Positions 36,401 to 42,901 of a DNA stretch of 64,000 nucleotides are shown in pieces; positions within the stretch are counted from its first letter, which is position 1; the number at the start of each line of letters is the position of its first letter. A program made the translations under genes and the position numbers. Source of the stretch: CAVSJJ01 sp963771015 (GTDB lineage Bacteria; Actinomycetota; Actinomycetes; Actinomycetales; Dermatophilaceae). The notes under the pieces were generated by a model that had not been told where the DNA came from, did no database searches, and worked only from the letters and a program-made list of their open reading frames with translations. The stretch is from contig CAVYRN010000007.1 in NCBI GenBank assembly GCA_963771015.1, positions 62,001 to 126,000 of the forward strand, written 5' to 3'.

Positions 36401-36534
36401 TCGAGGACGAGGACATCGTCGAGTTCAACGGCGGGACCTGGACGACGTGGTTCAACGGGACGGCACACGGCCTCACCGCGAGCGCGCTCGATATCGACGC
36501 CTTCTCGCTGCCGAACGGGTCGACCGCGCCATGA
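30457..36534 (+). CDS. Giant secreted multidomain protein (SdrD_B-like, IPT/TIG, beta-helix)
   Basis: A 2025-residue exported protein. An Arg-rich leader and a signal sequence lead to a probable cleavage after PAHA (residue 74). The first ~1070 residues contain several SdrD_B/Cna_B-like beta-sandwiches, e.g. ITGHVFLDDNKNGKRDPGEQ (499 on), with Asp/Asn calcium-type motifs. An IPT/TIG domain follows at about 1075-1170. A right-handed parallel beta-helix at about 1180-1700 has VRIANNRIVQN, IHHNRIVLNN, VYNNLIANN and VRIYNNTIMNN rungs. Two copies of a ~115-residue module (1794-2025) end the protein. No sortase motif or membrane anchor is seen. First gene of the oxidase block; likely an extracellular scaffold or adhesin. 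Start ATG 30457 has GAGG nine bases upstream. Confidence 0.85.
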   Translation: MDGHVCVQTVVKGWEHGTAAALRALRVPPRQRRRARLLGSGVLRYRLATATGAVALAFGTVVSAPVLTATPAHAATPTTNAITVKVMSARTEPHAPGGAVTKGDPVTSYRYMINVDNAGTSDPAGGPQPGSGCSAEDPGYPAECTWPSIQQAPGAAPIYRQGTGADFADGTATLDMPDGRYLISVLADGYKIDGAHFSVPMDEPGLVTVEVQPNPLPDSTLRAQVYLDEASTNGAIDNGEPGLAGFQGHINDILGEVTTDVYGNPICTTYLGENPDTHEIPWGPAYRDADGLPILDTIGGKCLSDSTGLMTIPHLGTNRYTTTVTPPDGSGYIQTTTLEGNHDFDTWLMEGSTGYDTESTIAGEPVPTPQFGFVHPHNDLAGTDSGSISGVVVAVKQYYPPIGGSFNYWLGSTGSRLDKPIADPVLSLVDLNNGDQAVWVGRGAADGSFSIPNVPDGNYQLTWWDEPQNYILQLVNVTVSNGEAVTLGQLPLNGWWTQITGHVFLDDNKNGKRDPGEQGVAQFPLTLRKVDNSLMDRGSNAVGTDSNGYYNFEGAYPLSEWTVLEAYADNFYTTGITYQADNQPTPTTVLGAGVDVSTLNIIGLSGTVDWGVQKYDAAGTKGGPRNGGIVGSISYDTTRNELDPQYAVSEDWQPGVPNIPVKLYAPVDCGTNAGAPCDPTGRFELDSDGSLTKGRLLNSYLSESWARPTGCTARDVDGNPISHPTDEDVLVPSQATDGECLAALVNGVQFGTYATDQGTPDANFGAAVDGNYGFGDACTGTLDATDPAAPICNGGTFEPLDAGSYLVQIDLPNDASGSPMYQVTSEEDINIARGDQVVPQVPPPSCAGSLHTVDVLGKGTDGYGEVVGNGSNGAPTGVTVPASTSVDNPTFAGIDGSPFEGMPKPRCDTKLVDLNNGKSIVPMFNIFTDVPTPSRLRGLIVDDLNFSTDKRTILLGDKAGAAYTPVGIYDFTNRLVYTAESDFNGYYDVLLPSTDHISCPTPSGVCQNMYRFVGNDPGVPGHLNANYNPRFRTIATEFEALPGVTIPTDLAPTQVGVSIGTPNTGPTTVQCMLNIAAPQLFSVSKPFVRSSDSGSARDITIEGLGFGQSKGTGNVYLGGTALSTTSWTDTQIVATVPPVGTATGQVPAGPQPLTITADNGKATVNGLTFHVLGGTGGSAYNPTVYEVGPGVATAAYDPTSPASQSAAGANHAVQNAIDDAASSNGSDLVVVYPNAATAGNPRGAYYENLVVSAPVKLQGVGAGGFQGPDNNSPYVPGTILDGGAFGGDTAVATDWFTKVGAMTWAGNQTVSDGSVIYLLATQNAFPTAGSFLPAIDGFDIRGGDQQGFPGNINDLTGQPTGLPPNIVTQGGAIFANAYVRRLQITNNVVENNGGGYGTIRVGTPDIAAPDTNQHNENVRIANNRIVQNAGTNLAGAIGLFAGSDGYEVSGNDICGNFSLEYGAGVSAYGLSPNGSIHHNRIVLNNSNDEGAGIMIAGQLPANPDDLSPGSGPVDIYANQIQGNLANDDGGGIRFLMAGNFPMNVYNNLIANNVSTHEGGGIGINDAPDVRIYNNTIMNNITTATAVTSNGTPAPAGVSTSQNSVQLQATLPGGAPTFSEPLLFNNILWDNRAGSRAGTTVTGIGLAGDTTALDHWDVGVADGTGVLAPTSSVIQQNAATEHPYATDASNSSADPRVIEAWDLSVSFATWRQNPAFVDANVVAVEQPPDLMGNYHLQACAGGTVSSACDLGAASHAGVNAPATDIDGDTRPSGAGYDAGSDELTANATEPPAAFLFSTVGNRPPPGVSRPADDADIYQWDSSQFSRQLRMSDYGVPPAADVDGFAQVSATQFYVSFGSDVTIPGLGTVQDEDVIYWDGSAWSVYFDGTAHGMTASAQDVDAIGVRNGVLYFSTAGSKNPPGVSGKGDNADIYNWDGTSYARVFDASSFGVPAKAKVDGVAFVDATHFYMSFAANTTLPGVGPVEDEDIVEFNGGTWTTWFNGTAHGLTASALDIDAFSLPNGSTAP

Positions 36535-36599
36535 CCGGCATACCGAAGGAGCGCACGTCCCGAGACCGCAGCACCGGCTCCTCACCACAGGGGGAAGAC

Positions 36600-37979
36600 A
36601 TGGCATCGCTCGAACCGCAGGGCCGTCGAGAGGTCGGCGCCATCGTGGCCGACGGCACCCGGCGCCTCGCCGGGCTCAACGTCAGCCGGCGCCGGCTCTT
36701 CGGCTGGGCCGGAGGCGCCGTCGTGGCCGGGGCCGCGGCCTGGGCCGGACCCGTCCTGGGGCCGGACCAGGTGGCGTACGCCGACGGTGCGCCACCGGAC
36801 CTCTACCTCGCCGGGACCGACGGGTGGATCCACCTGCCACCGGACCCACCGATCGCGCCCTTCCACCCGGACACACTGGCCCCCGACGGGCTGACGACCT
36901 ACATCTTCGGGTTCCGCAACGTCACCGGGATGACCGACGTGCAGCGGCTCAACCAGAAGAACAAGGCCCAGCACTCGGCCCCCCTGTTCTGGGCGAACCA
37001 GTACGACGGCGACCCCGCCAACGAGTTCCGGGTCCAGCTGACGAACCTCGGCCTGGCGCTACGGCCCGACCTCTTCGACGCGCACACCCTGCACTGGCAC
37101 GGCTTCCGCAACGTCATCCCCTTCTTCGACGGGGAGCCGACGGGGTCGGTCTCGGTGCCGGCCGGCCGCGAGTTCACCTACGTCTTCCGGCCGCGCGACC
37201 CGGGGACGTACATGTACCACTGTCACGTCGAGGACGTCGAGCACGTGCACATGGGCATGACCGGGCTCGTCTTCGTCCGCCCCGCGCAGGACGGCAACAC
37301 GACCTGGTACCCCAGCGGCCGATACCTCTACAACGACGGGAACGGGTCCACCGGCTACGACCGGGAGTACGCGATGTTCCTCTCGGAGGTCTGGGCCGAG
37401 GCCCACTGGGCGGACGCCCACATCCAGCTGCCGGAGTGGAGCGACTACCGGGCGGACTTCGCCATGATCAACGGGCGGGTCTACCCCGACACCGTTGCGC
37501 CCAACGGGTCCGTCGACCCCTTCAACCCGGTGCACGACGCGAACGGCGACCTCATCCCGCCCGCCGGGCACCCAGAGCTGCAGTACCAGCCGCTGTCGTC
37601 CCTCGTGACGTGCAACTCCGGTGAGCGCGTGGCGCTCCGGTTCTCCAACCTCGGCTTCCGCGAGTCCGCGATGACCGTCGCCGGCATCCGGCTGCGGGTC
37701 GTCGGTCGCGACGCGACGCCGATGCGAGGACGGGACGGAACCGACACGTCCTACGAGACCGACACGATCAACGTCGGTCCCGGCGAGAGCTACGACGTCA
37801 TCTTCACCGCACCACCGAAGGTCGGCGCCGGCGCCTTCGACACGTACTACCTCTACAACCGCTCCTTCGCGCGGTCGAACAACCTCGCCGACGGGGGCTT
37901 CGGCGGCCAGGCGACCGAGATCCGCGTGTACGCGAGTGGGCTGGGCCCGCAGGCCTACCCGAACGACTGGGGGATCTGA
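36600..37979 (+). CDS. Multicopper oxidase subunit carrying type-1 site and half of the trinuclear ligands
   Basis: A 459-residue Tat-exported cupredoxin protein (twin-arginine start SRRRLFGWAGG at 29). Domain 1 holds HTLHWHG (162-168, the H-x-x-H-x-H motif called motif C) and YHCHVEDVEHVHMGM (206-220, motif D), giving Cys208 with His and Met as type-1 ligands and the flanking His as trinuclear ligands. Domain 2 (about 236-459) has the fold (FAMINGRVYPDT, RFSNLGFRESAM) but no His at the metal positions. The other two ligand motifs are absent here and occur in the next gene. A laccase-type enzyme would need all four in one chain. The ATG at 36600 follows GGGGGA; an in-frame ATG at 36531 overlapping the upstream stop is the alternative. 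Confidence 0.85.
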   Translation: MASLEPQGRREVGAIVADGTRRLAGLNVSRRRLFGWAGGAVVAGAAAWAGPVLGPDQVAYADGAPPDLYLAGTDGWIHLPPDPPIAPFHPDTLAPDGLTTYIFGFRNVTGMTDVQRLNQKNKAQHSAPLFWANQYDGDPANEFRVQLTNLGLALRPDLFDAHTLHWHGFRNVIPFFDGEPTGSVSVPAGREFTYVFRPRDPGTYMYHCHVEDVEHVHMGMTGLVFVRPAQDGNTTWYPSGRYLYNDGNGSTGYDREYAMFLSEVWAEAHWADAHIQLPEWSDYRADFAMINGRVYPDTVAPNGSVDPFNPVHDANGDLIPPAGHPELQYQPLSSLVTCNSGERVALRFSNLGFRESAMTVAGIRLRVVGRDATPMRGRDGTDTSYETDTINVGPGESYDVIFTAPPKVGAGAFDTYYLYNRSFARSNNLADGGFGGQATEIRVYASGLGPQAYPNDWGI

Positions 37980-37982
37980 GCC

Positions 37983-39311
37983 ATGAACGACACGCCTCGC
38001 CGCGCCCGGCTCTCCGCCCGGCGCCCGGTCCGACGCCTCCTGTCCCTCCCCCTCGCCGTCCTGGTCGGGGTGGCGGGCACCGCTGCCGCCCAGGTCTCCA
38101 CGGCCTCGGCCGCTCCCCCGCCGCGCAACGGGGTCGTGTGCACGACCGGTGGCGACAAGGCCGGTGAGCCGGTCTTCGACCTGACGACCCGCACCGGCTA
38201 CATCGACCTGCCGGACGGCAACACCGCATTCATGTGGGGCTACTCGAACGGCTTCGACGCCTTCCAGCACCCCGGTCCGGTCCTCTGCGTCCACGAGGGC
38301 GACACGGTGACCGTCATCCTGCACAACACGCTGCCGGACGCGACGTCGATCGTCTTCCCCGGCCAGGACGACGTCATGGCCAACGGGGTGCCGTCACAGC
38401 CGCAGGTGAGCGGCACGGGGATGATGACGAGCCTCGCCCCGGGGGCCGCCGCGGACAACGGAACGATGACCTACACCTTCACCGCCTCGCGGCCCGGAAG
38501 CTACCTCTACGAGGCGGGGACCAACCCGGAGAAGCAGGTCCGGATGGGCCTGTTCGGGGCCCTCATCATCAGGCCCACGCTGGGCGACGACTACGCATAC
38601 GACTCCGCCGACAGCCGGTTCAACCCGGTGGAGGAGTTCATGGTGCTGCTCTCGGAGATCGACCCGTACCAGCACCAGGCGGTCGAGCAGAACAAGGGCT
38701 TCAACCTCAACTCCTACAAGGCGCGGTACTGGCTCATCAACGGACGCGGCTATCCGGACAGCATCGCCGACAACGGTGCGTCCTGGCTGCCCGCGCAGCC
38801 CTACGGGTCGCTCGCGACCGTCAAGCCGTACGACCCGACGACGCACCCGCTGCCGGGGATCGCGCGCTACCTCAGTGTCGGCAGCGAGGACTACCCGTTC
38901 CACCCGCACGGGAACAACGGTCTCGTCGTGGGGCGGGACGGCCACGAGCTGAAGGCCACCAGCGGGGAGGACCTGTCGATGGAGAAGTTCGCCATCAACA
39001 TCGGTCCCGGCCAGACCTGGGACGTCCTGTTCAAGTGGTACGACGCCGAGGGCTACAGCCCGACCAACCCGGTGACCGTCACGGTCCCGAGCCTCGCGAA
39101 CCAGATCGTCGGCACCTTCTACAGCGGCAGCCCGTACCTCGGCACCACCGAGGTCCTTCCGCCGGGAGTGCAGACCCTCAACCAGTGCGGCGAGTACTAC
39201 ATCATCTCGCACAACCACGCGCTGTACCAGATCACGTCCTGGGGCGTGACGATGACGGGCCCCATCACATACATGCGGATCGAGCCGCCCGAGCCCAACA
39301 CCTGCGGATGA
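37983..39311 (+). CDS. Multicopper oxidase subunit carrying the other two His-x-His motifs
   Basis: A 442-residue exported protein (signal LLSLPLAVLVGVAGTAAA). Domain 1 (about 50-195) is a cupredoxin without ligands: YLYEAGTNPEKQVRMGLFG occupies the place of the type-1 loop. Domain 2 (about 235-442) has YPFHPHGN (His307, His309; motif A) and ISHNHALYQ (His410, His412; motif B). These are exactly the trinuclear-cluster ligands missing from the preceding gene. The gap to that gene is three bases with GGGGGA as ribosome-binding site, so the two are co-translated. Best read as the partner subunit of one oxidase. Confidence 0.82.
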   Translation: MNDTPRRARLSARRPVRRLLSLPLAVLVGVAGTAAAQVSTASAAPPPRNGVVCTTGGDKAGEPVFDLTTRTGYIDLPDGNTAFMWGYSNGFDAFQHPGPVLCVHEGDTVTVILHNTLPDATSIVFPGQDDVMANGVPSQPQVSGTGMMTSLAPGAAADNGTMTYTFTASRPGSYLYEAGTNPEKQVRMGLFGALIIRPTLGDDYAYDSADSRFNPVEEFMVLLSEIDPYQHQAVEQNKGFNLNSYKARYWLINGRGYPDSIADNGASWLPAQPYGSLATVKPYDPTTHPLPGIARYLSVGSEDYPFHPHGNNGLVVGRDGHELKATSGEDLSMEKFAINIGPGQTWDVLFKWYDAEGYSPTNPVTVTVPSLANQIVGTFYSGSPYLGTTEVLPPGVQTLNQCGEYYIISHNHALYQITSWGVTMTGPITYMRIEPPEPNTCG

Positions 39312-39328
39312 GAGAGGCGGCGACTTCG

Positions 39329-42300
39329 ATGACCAAGAACCTGCGCAGCGCGGCCCTGTCGGTCGCAGCCGGCGGAGCCCTGACCGTTCTCGGGCTCCTG
39401 TTCGGCCCGGCCGGCTCGGCCAGCGCGGCCGAGGTGGACATCCACCTCGACGCCACGACCGGCACCACGACCCTCCCGGCCAACGGCGGCACGGCCTCGG
39501 TACCGGTGTGGGGCTACTGCCTCCGCACCGACCCCGCCACCGACTGCGGCACCGTGTCCGCGCCCGGCGGACCGGTGATCACGGTCGATGTCGGGGACGT
39601 CGTCCACGTGACGCTGCACAACAGGCTGGCCGAAGCATCGTCGCTGTACGTCGGCGGCCAGGCCATGGTTCCCGACACGACCGGTGCCCTCGCCGGGGGG
39701 ACCGCGGCATACACCTTCACGGCCGGTCGTCCGGGCACGTACCTCTACGAGGCCGGACTCACCCCGAACGCCCAGCACCAGGTGGCGATGGGCCTCTACG
39801 GCGCGCTCGTCGTCCGCCCCGCGACCGCCGGCCAGGCGTACGACGCGTCGACGACGTTCGACACCGAGTCCGTTCTCGTCCTCGGCGAGATCGACCCGGC
39901 ACTCAACAACGCCGCCGACCCGGCGGCATTCGACATGCGCAACTACCACCCGCGCTGGACGCTCATCAACGGCAAGGCGCACCCCGACACCGAGCCCATC
40001 GCGGCGACGTCCGGACAGAACGTCCTGCTTCGCTGGGTCAACGCCGGCATTTCCTACCATTCGATGGGCGTGCTCGGTGCCGACCAGCGCTTCGTCGCAT
40101 TCGACGGCAGCCAGCTGGTCAACGGCGCCACCGACATCTCGCGGCGCTACGTCGCCGAGACCATGGGGCCGGGCCAGACCGCCGACGCCATCGTCACCGT
40201 TCCGACGACGACGAGCGATCGGCGCCTCGCGGTCTATGACGCGAGCCTCACCCTGCACAACACCAACGCGCCGGGCCTGGGCGGCATGCTCACCTTCCTC
40301 GACGTGACCGGCACGGGCGCGACGTCCGACACCGGTGGTCCCGCAACGACCGACGTGGCCTGGGCCGCCGACGTCCTCACCGCCTCGGTCAGCGAGACGG
40401 CCACGGGCGGGGCCGACATCGCGGCGGCCGAGTACTACCTCGACTCGCTCGCCTCGACGCCGGTGGCGATGACGGCCGCGGACGGAGCCTTCGACTCCCC
40501 CACCGAGGCGGTCACTCTTTCGCCGGTACCGATCGTCTCCGGCCGGCACGTGCTCTACGTCCGCGGCCAGGACTCCCTCGGCAACTGGGGCCCCTACAGC
40601 TCGGTGCTCGTCATGGGCGCCGACGACCAGGGGCCGTCGACGACCGGGGTCACCCTCACCCCGGACCGCTCCAACGGCACGGTCGACGTGGCGATCGCTG
40701 CCACCGGCAACGACTCCGCGTCGGGCAACTCCGCGATCGCCGGAGCCGAGTGGGCCATCGACGGCGGCACCGCGACCGCGATGTCCGTCACGACGACAGG
40801 CCCCGTCGCGAGCGTCGATGGGACGATCCCCACGACGACGATCGGTGACACGAACGCGACCGGGCTCACCGAGGGCAACCACGTCGTGACGGTCCGCACC
40901 CAGGACTCCGCCGGCAACTGGGGCACCCCCGTGGAGGCCGCCCTCGTCGTCGACCGGACCGGGCCGACCGCCAGCGCCGTCACCGCCACGCCGAACCCGA
41001 ACAACGGGACGATGCCGGTCAACAGCGTCTCGCCCGCGATCCGCCTCTCGGCGACCCTGACCGACCCGGCGTCGGGCGACCCTGCGTCGACATCGGGCAC
41101 GGTGCAGAGTGCCATCGTCAAGGCCGAGGCGTTCATCGACCAGGCGGCACCGGGGGCACCGGGCTCGGGCCTGCCCCTCGAGGCGGCGGACGGCGCCTTC
41201 ACCTCGCCCACGGAGAACGTCTACCTCGATATCCCACTCACGACGGTCCGGCAGATGTCTGACGGTCCGCACACGCTCTCCGTCCGCGGAAAGGACGCGG
41301 CGGGGAACTGGGGCGAGCTCGTGTCGACGACCCTCACCGTCGACAAGACGGGCCCGGCCATCACCGGCCTGACCCTGACGCCGAACCCGACCAACGGGGC
41401 GACCACCGTGGCCCTCACCGCCACCGTCGCGGACGCCATCTCGACGGTCACGTCCGTCGAGTGGTTCGTCGGCGCCGACCCGGGAGTGGGCAACGGCACC
41501 AGCGTCACGCCGACCGCCGGCGGGAGCATCTCCGCCACGATCGACACGACCACCCTCGCCGAGGGTGACCGGACCGTGACGGTGCGCGCCATCGACTCGC
41601 TCGGCAACAGGTCCTCGGCCGCCCAGCAGCTGCACGTCTGGCGTCCGCTGTGGTTCTCGACCCTGGGCAACACCAACCCGGCCGGCGTGAGCGGCAGCGC
41701 GGACAACGCGGACATCTACAGCTGGAGTGGGACGGCCATGTCGCGCAACATCGACATGACCGCCGCCCCGTACGGCGTGCCGGGCTCGGCGAACGTCGAC
41801 GGCTTCAGCCGGGTGGACGCGAGCCACTTCTACCTGTCCTTCACCGGCTCGGTGTCCCTCAGCGGGCTCGGCACGGTTCGGGACGAGGACGTCGTGTACT
41901 GGAACGGTTCCGGCTGGCAGATGTACTTCGACGGCAGCACGCACGGGATGGCCAGCTTCGACCTCGACGCCATCAGCGTCCGGGGCGGGAGCCTGTACTT
42001 CTCGACGGACGTCAACACCGCCCCGCCCGGGATCACCGGCGGCGGCGACAACGCCGACATCTACCGCTGGGACGGCGGCTCGAGCTACACGCGGGTCGTC
42101 GACGCCACGGCCATCGGCCTGCCGAACAGCGCCAACGTCGACGGGTTCGTCTGGGCCGGTGCCGACGACTGGCTGTTCTCGTTCGCCGGCACGAACACGG
42201 GTGTTCCCTCACTCGGGACGGTGGGCGACGAGGACGTCGTCCGACGCACCAACGGGACCTGGACGCTCTACTTCGACGGGTCAACCCACGGCATGACCTC

Positions 42301-42337
42301 CGGGAACCTGGACGTCGACGCCTTCGACATCCCCTGA
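39329..42337 (+). CDS. Ligand-free cupredoxin, Ig-like and C-terminal module protein
   Basis: A 1002-residue exported protein. The signal is SVAAGGALTVLGLLFGPAGS, with cleavage near SASA. Residues 35-330 are two cupredoxin-like domains aligned with those of the previous gene (YLYEAGLTPNAQHQVAMGLYG, WTLINGKAHPDT, SYHSMGV) but with no copper ligands. Residues ~345-770 form about four Ig-like repeats (SVRGKDAAGNWGE, TVRTQDSAGNWGT). Residues 776-1002 are two copies of the C-terminal module also found in the giant protein. Probably the third, structural part of the oxidase complex. ATG 39329 is chosen for the signal peptide; ATG 39308, overlapping the upstream stop, is possible. Confidence 0.8.
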   Translation: MTKNLRSAALSVAAGGALTVLGLLFGPAGSASAAEVDIHLDATTGTTTLPANGGTASVPVWGYCLRTDPATDCGTVSAPGGPVITVDVGDVVHVTLHNRLAEASSLYVGGQAMVPDTTGALAGGTAAYTFTAGRPGTYLYEAGLTPNAQHQVAMGLYGALVVRPATAGQAYDASTTFDTESVLVLGEIDPALNNAADPAAFDMRNYHPRWTLINGKAHPDTEPIAATSGQNVLLRWVNAGISYHSMGVLGADQRFVAFDGSQLVNGATDISRRYVAETMGPGQTADAIVTVPTTTSDRRLAVYDASLTLHNTNAPGLGGMLTFLDVTGTGATSDTGGPATTDVAWAADVLTASVSETATGGADIAAAEYYLDSLASTPVAMTAADGAFDSPTEAVTLSPVPIVSGRHVLYVRGQDSLGNWGPYSSVLVMGADDQGPSTTGVTLTPDRSNGTVDVAIAATGNDSASGNSAIAGAEWAIDGGTATAMSVTTTGPVASVDGTIPTTTIGDTNATGLTEGNHVVTVRTQDSAGNWGTPVEAALVVDRTGPTASAVTATPNPNNGTMPVNSVSPAIRLSATLTDPASGDPASTSGTVQSAIVKAEAFIDQAAPGAPGSGLPLEAADGAFTSPTENVYLDIPLTTVRQMSDGPHTLSVRGKDAAGNWGELVSTTLTVDKTGPAITGLTLTPNPTNGATTVALTATVADAISTVTSVEWFVGADPGVGNGTSVTPTAGGSISATIDTTTLAEGDRTVTVRAIDSLGNRSSAAQQLHVWRPLWFSTLGNTNPAGVSGSADNADIYSWSGTAMSRNIDMTAAPYGVPGSANVDGFSRVDASHFYLSFTGSVSLSGLGTVRDEDVVYWNGSGWQMYFDGSTHGMASFDLDAISVRGGSLYFSTDVNTAPPGITGGGDNADIYRWDGGSSYTRVVDATAIGLPNSANVDGFVWAGADDWLFSFAGTNTGVPSLGTVGDEDVVRRTNGTWTLYFDGSTHGMTSGNLDVDAFDIP

Positions 42338-42345
42338 CCGGGCCC

Positions 42346-42379
42346 GGGTGTCGGCCCCGCACGCGCGGGGCCGGCACCC
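42346..42379 (+). terminator. Strong intercistronic hairpin
   Basis: Arms 42346-42360 and 42365-42379 pair over 15 bp with one G-U wobble and a four-base loop, directly between the third cupredoxin gene and the small membrane protein gene. There is no T-tract, and the next gene's GAGAGGAG ribosome-binding site begins within a few bases. It may act as a partial terminator or as an mRNA stabiliser that lowers expression of the copper genes relative to the oxidase subunits. Confidence 0.6.
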
Positions 42380-42397
42380 GCACAGAGAGGAGACCCG

Positions 42398-42901
42398 ATG
42401 AGCACCGACACGCTCACCCCACCGATCGACACCCCTGCGGCGGGTGCCCGTCCGCGTCGATGGCGCCGCTGGGTGACCCTCGTCCTCGTTCTCGTCCTCG
42501 CCGGCCTCACGACGCGCACCGTCCTCGCCCACGGCGCGGACGTCCGGTCCGGAACCCAGGCCGTGACGGCACAGGAGTTCGCCGCGCGCACCGGCGTCAA
42601 GGTCACCCTCCTCGGGGTCACGGCCGGGGGCGGGATGATCGAGTTCCGCTACCAGGTCGTCGACCCGGACAAGGCGAGCCTGCTTCTCCACCAGGACGAC
42701 CGCCGACCGATCCTCGTCGCCGAGGACACGGGTGCGACGCTCGCCATGCTCTCCCGCCCGCACAACCACAAGGCCGAGGTCAAGCTCGGCGGGACGTACT
42801 TCTTCCTGCTCGCCAACGCGAACAACGCCGTCCATGACGGCACCAAGGTCACGGTCATCGTCGGCGACGTCCGGCTCGAGCACGTGACGGCCCGGGCATG
42901 A
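42398..42901 (+). CDS. Small membrane-anchored protein, unknown family
   Basis: A 167-residue protein with one N-terminal membrane helix (WVTLVLVLVLAGLTTRTVLA) and an extracytoplasmic domain of about 120 residues: FRYQVVDPDKASLLL, then RPHNHKAEVKLGGTYFFLLAN and VTVIVGDVRLEHV. The HNH and neighbouring Met could bind metal, but this is a guess. The start has AGAGAGGAG upstream; the stop overlaps the CopC-CopD gene (ATGA), tying it to copper handling. By position it could be an assembly factor or accessory subunit of the oxidase. I do not recognise a named family. Confidence 0.65.
   Translation: MSTDTLTPPIDTPAAGARPRRWRRWVTLVLVLVLAGLTTRTVLAHGADVRSGTQAVTAQEFAARTGVKVTLLGVTAGGGMIEFRYQVVDPDKASLLLHQDDRRPILVAEDTGATLAMLSRPHNHKAEVKLGGTYFFLLANANNAVHDGTKVTVIVGDVRLEHVTARA

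Noticed and set aside
32908..36606. 1232-residue open frame on the minus strand opposite the giant surface gene
   Set aside because: It is the reflection of the strongly GC-biased codon pattern of the plus-strand gene: Arg/Val/Gly/Asp-rich, no recognisable domain, no ribosome-binding site. The same applies to the long minus frame at 39197-41944.
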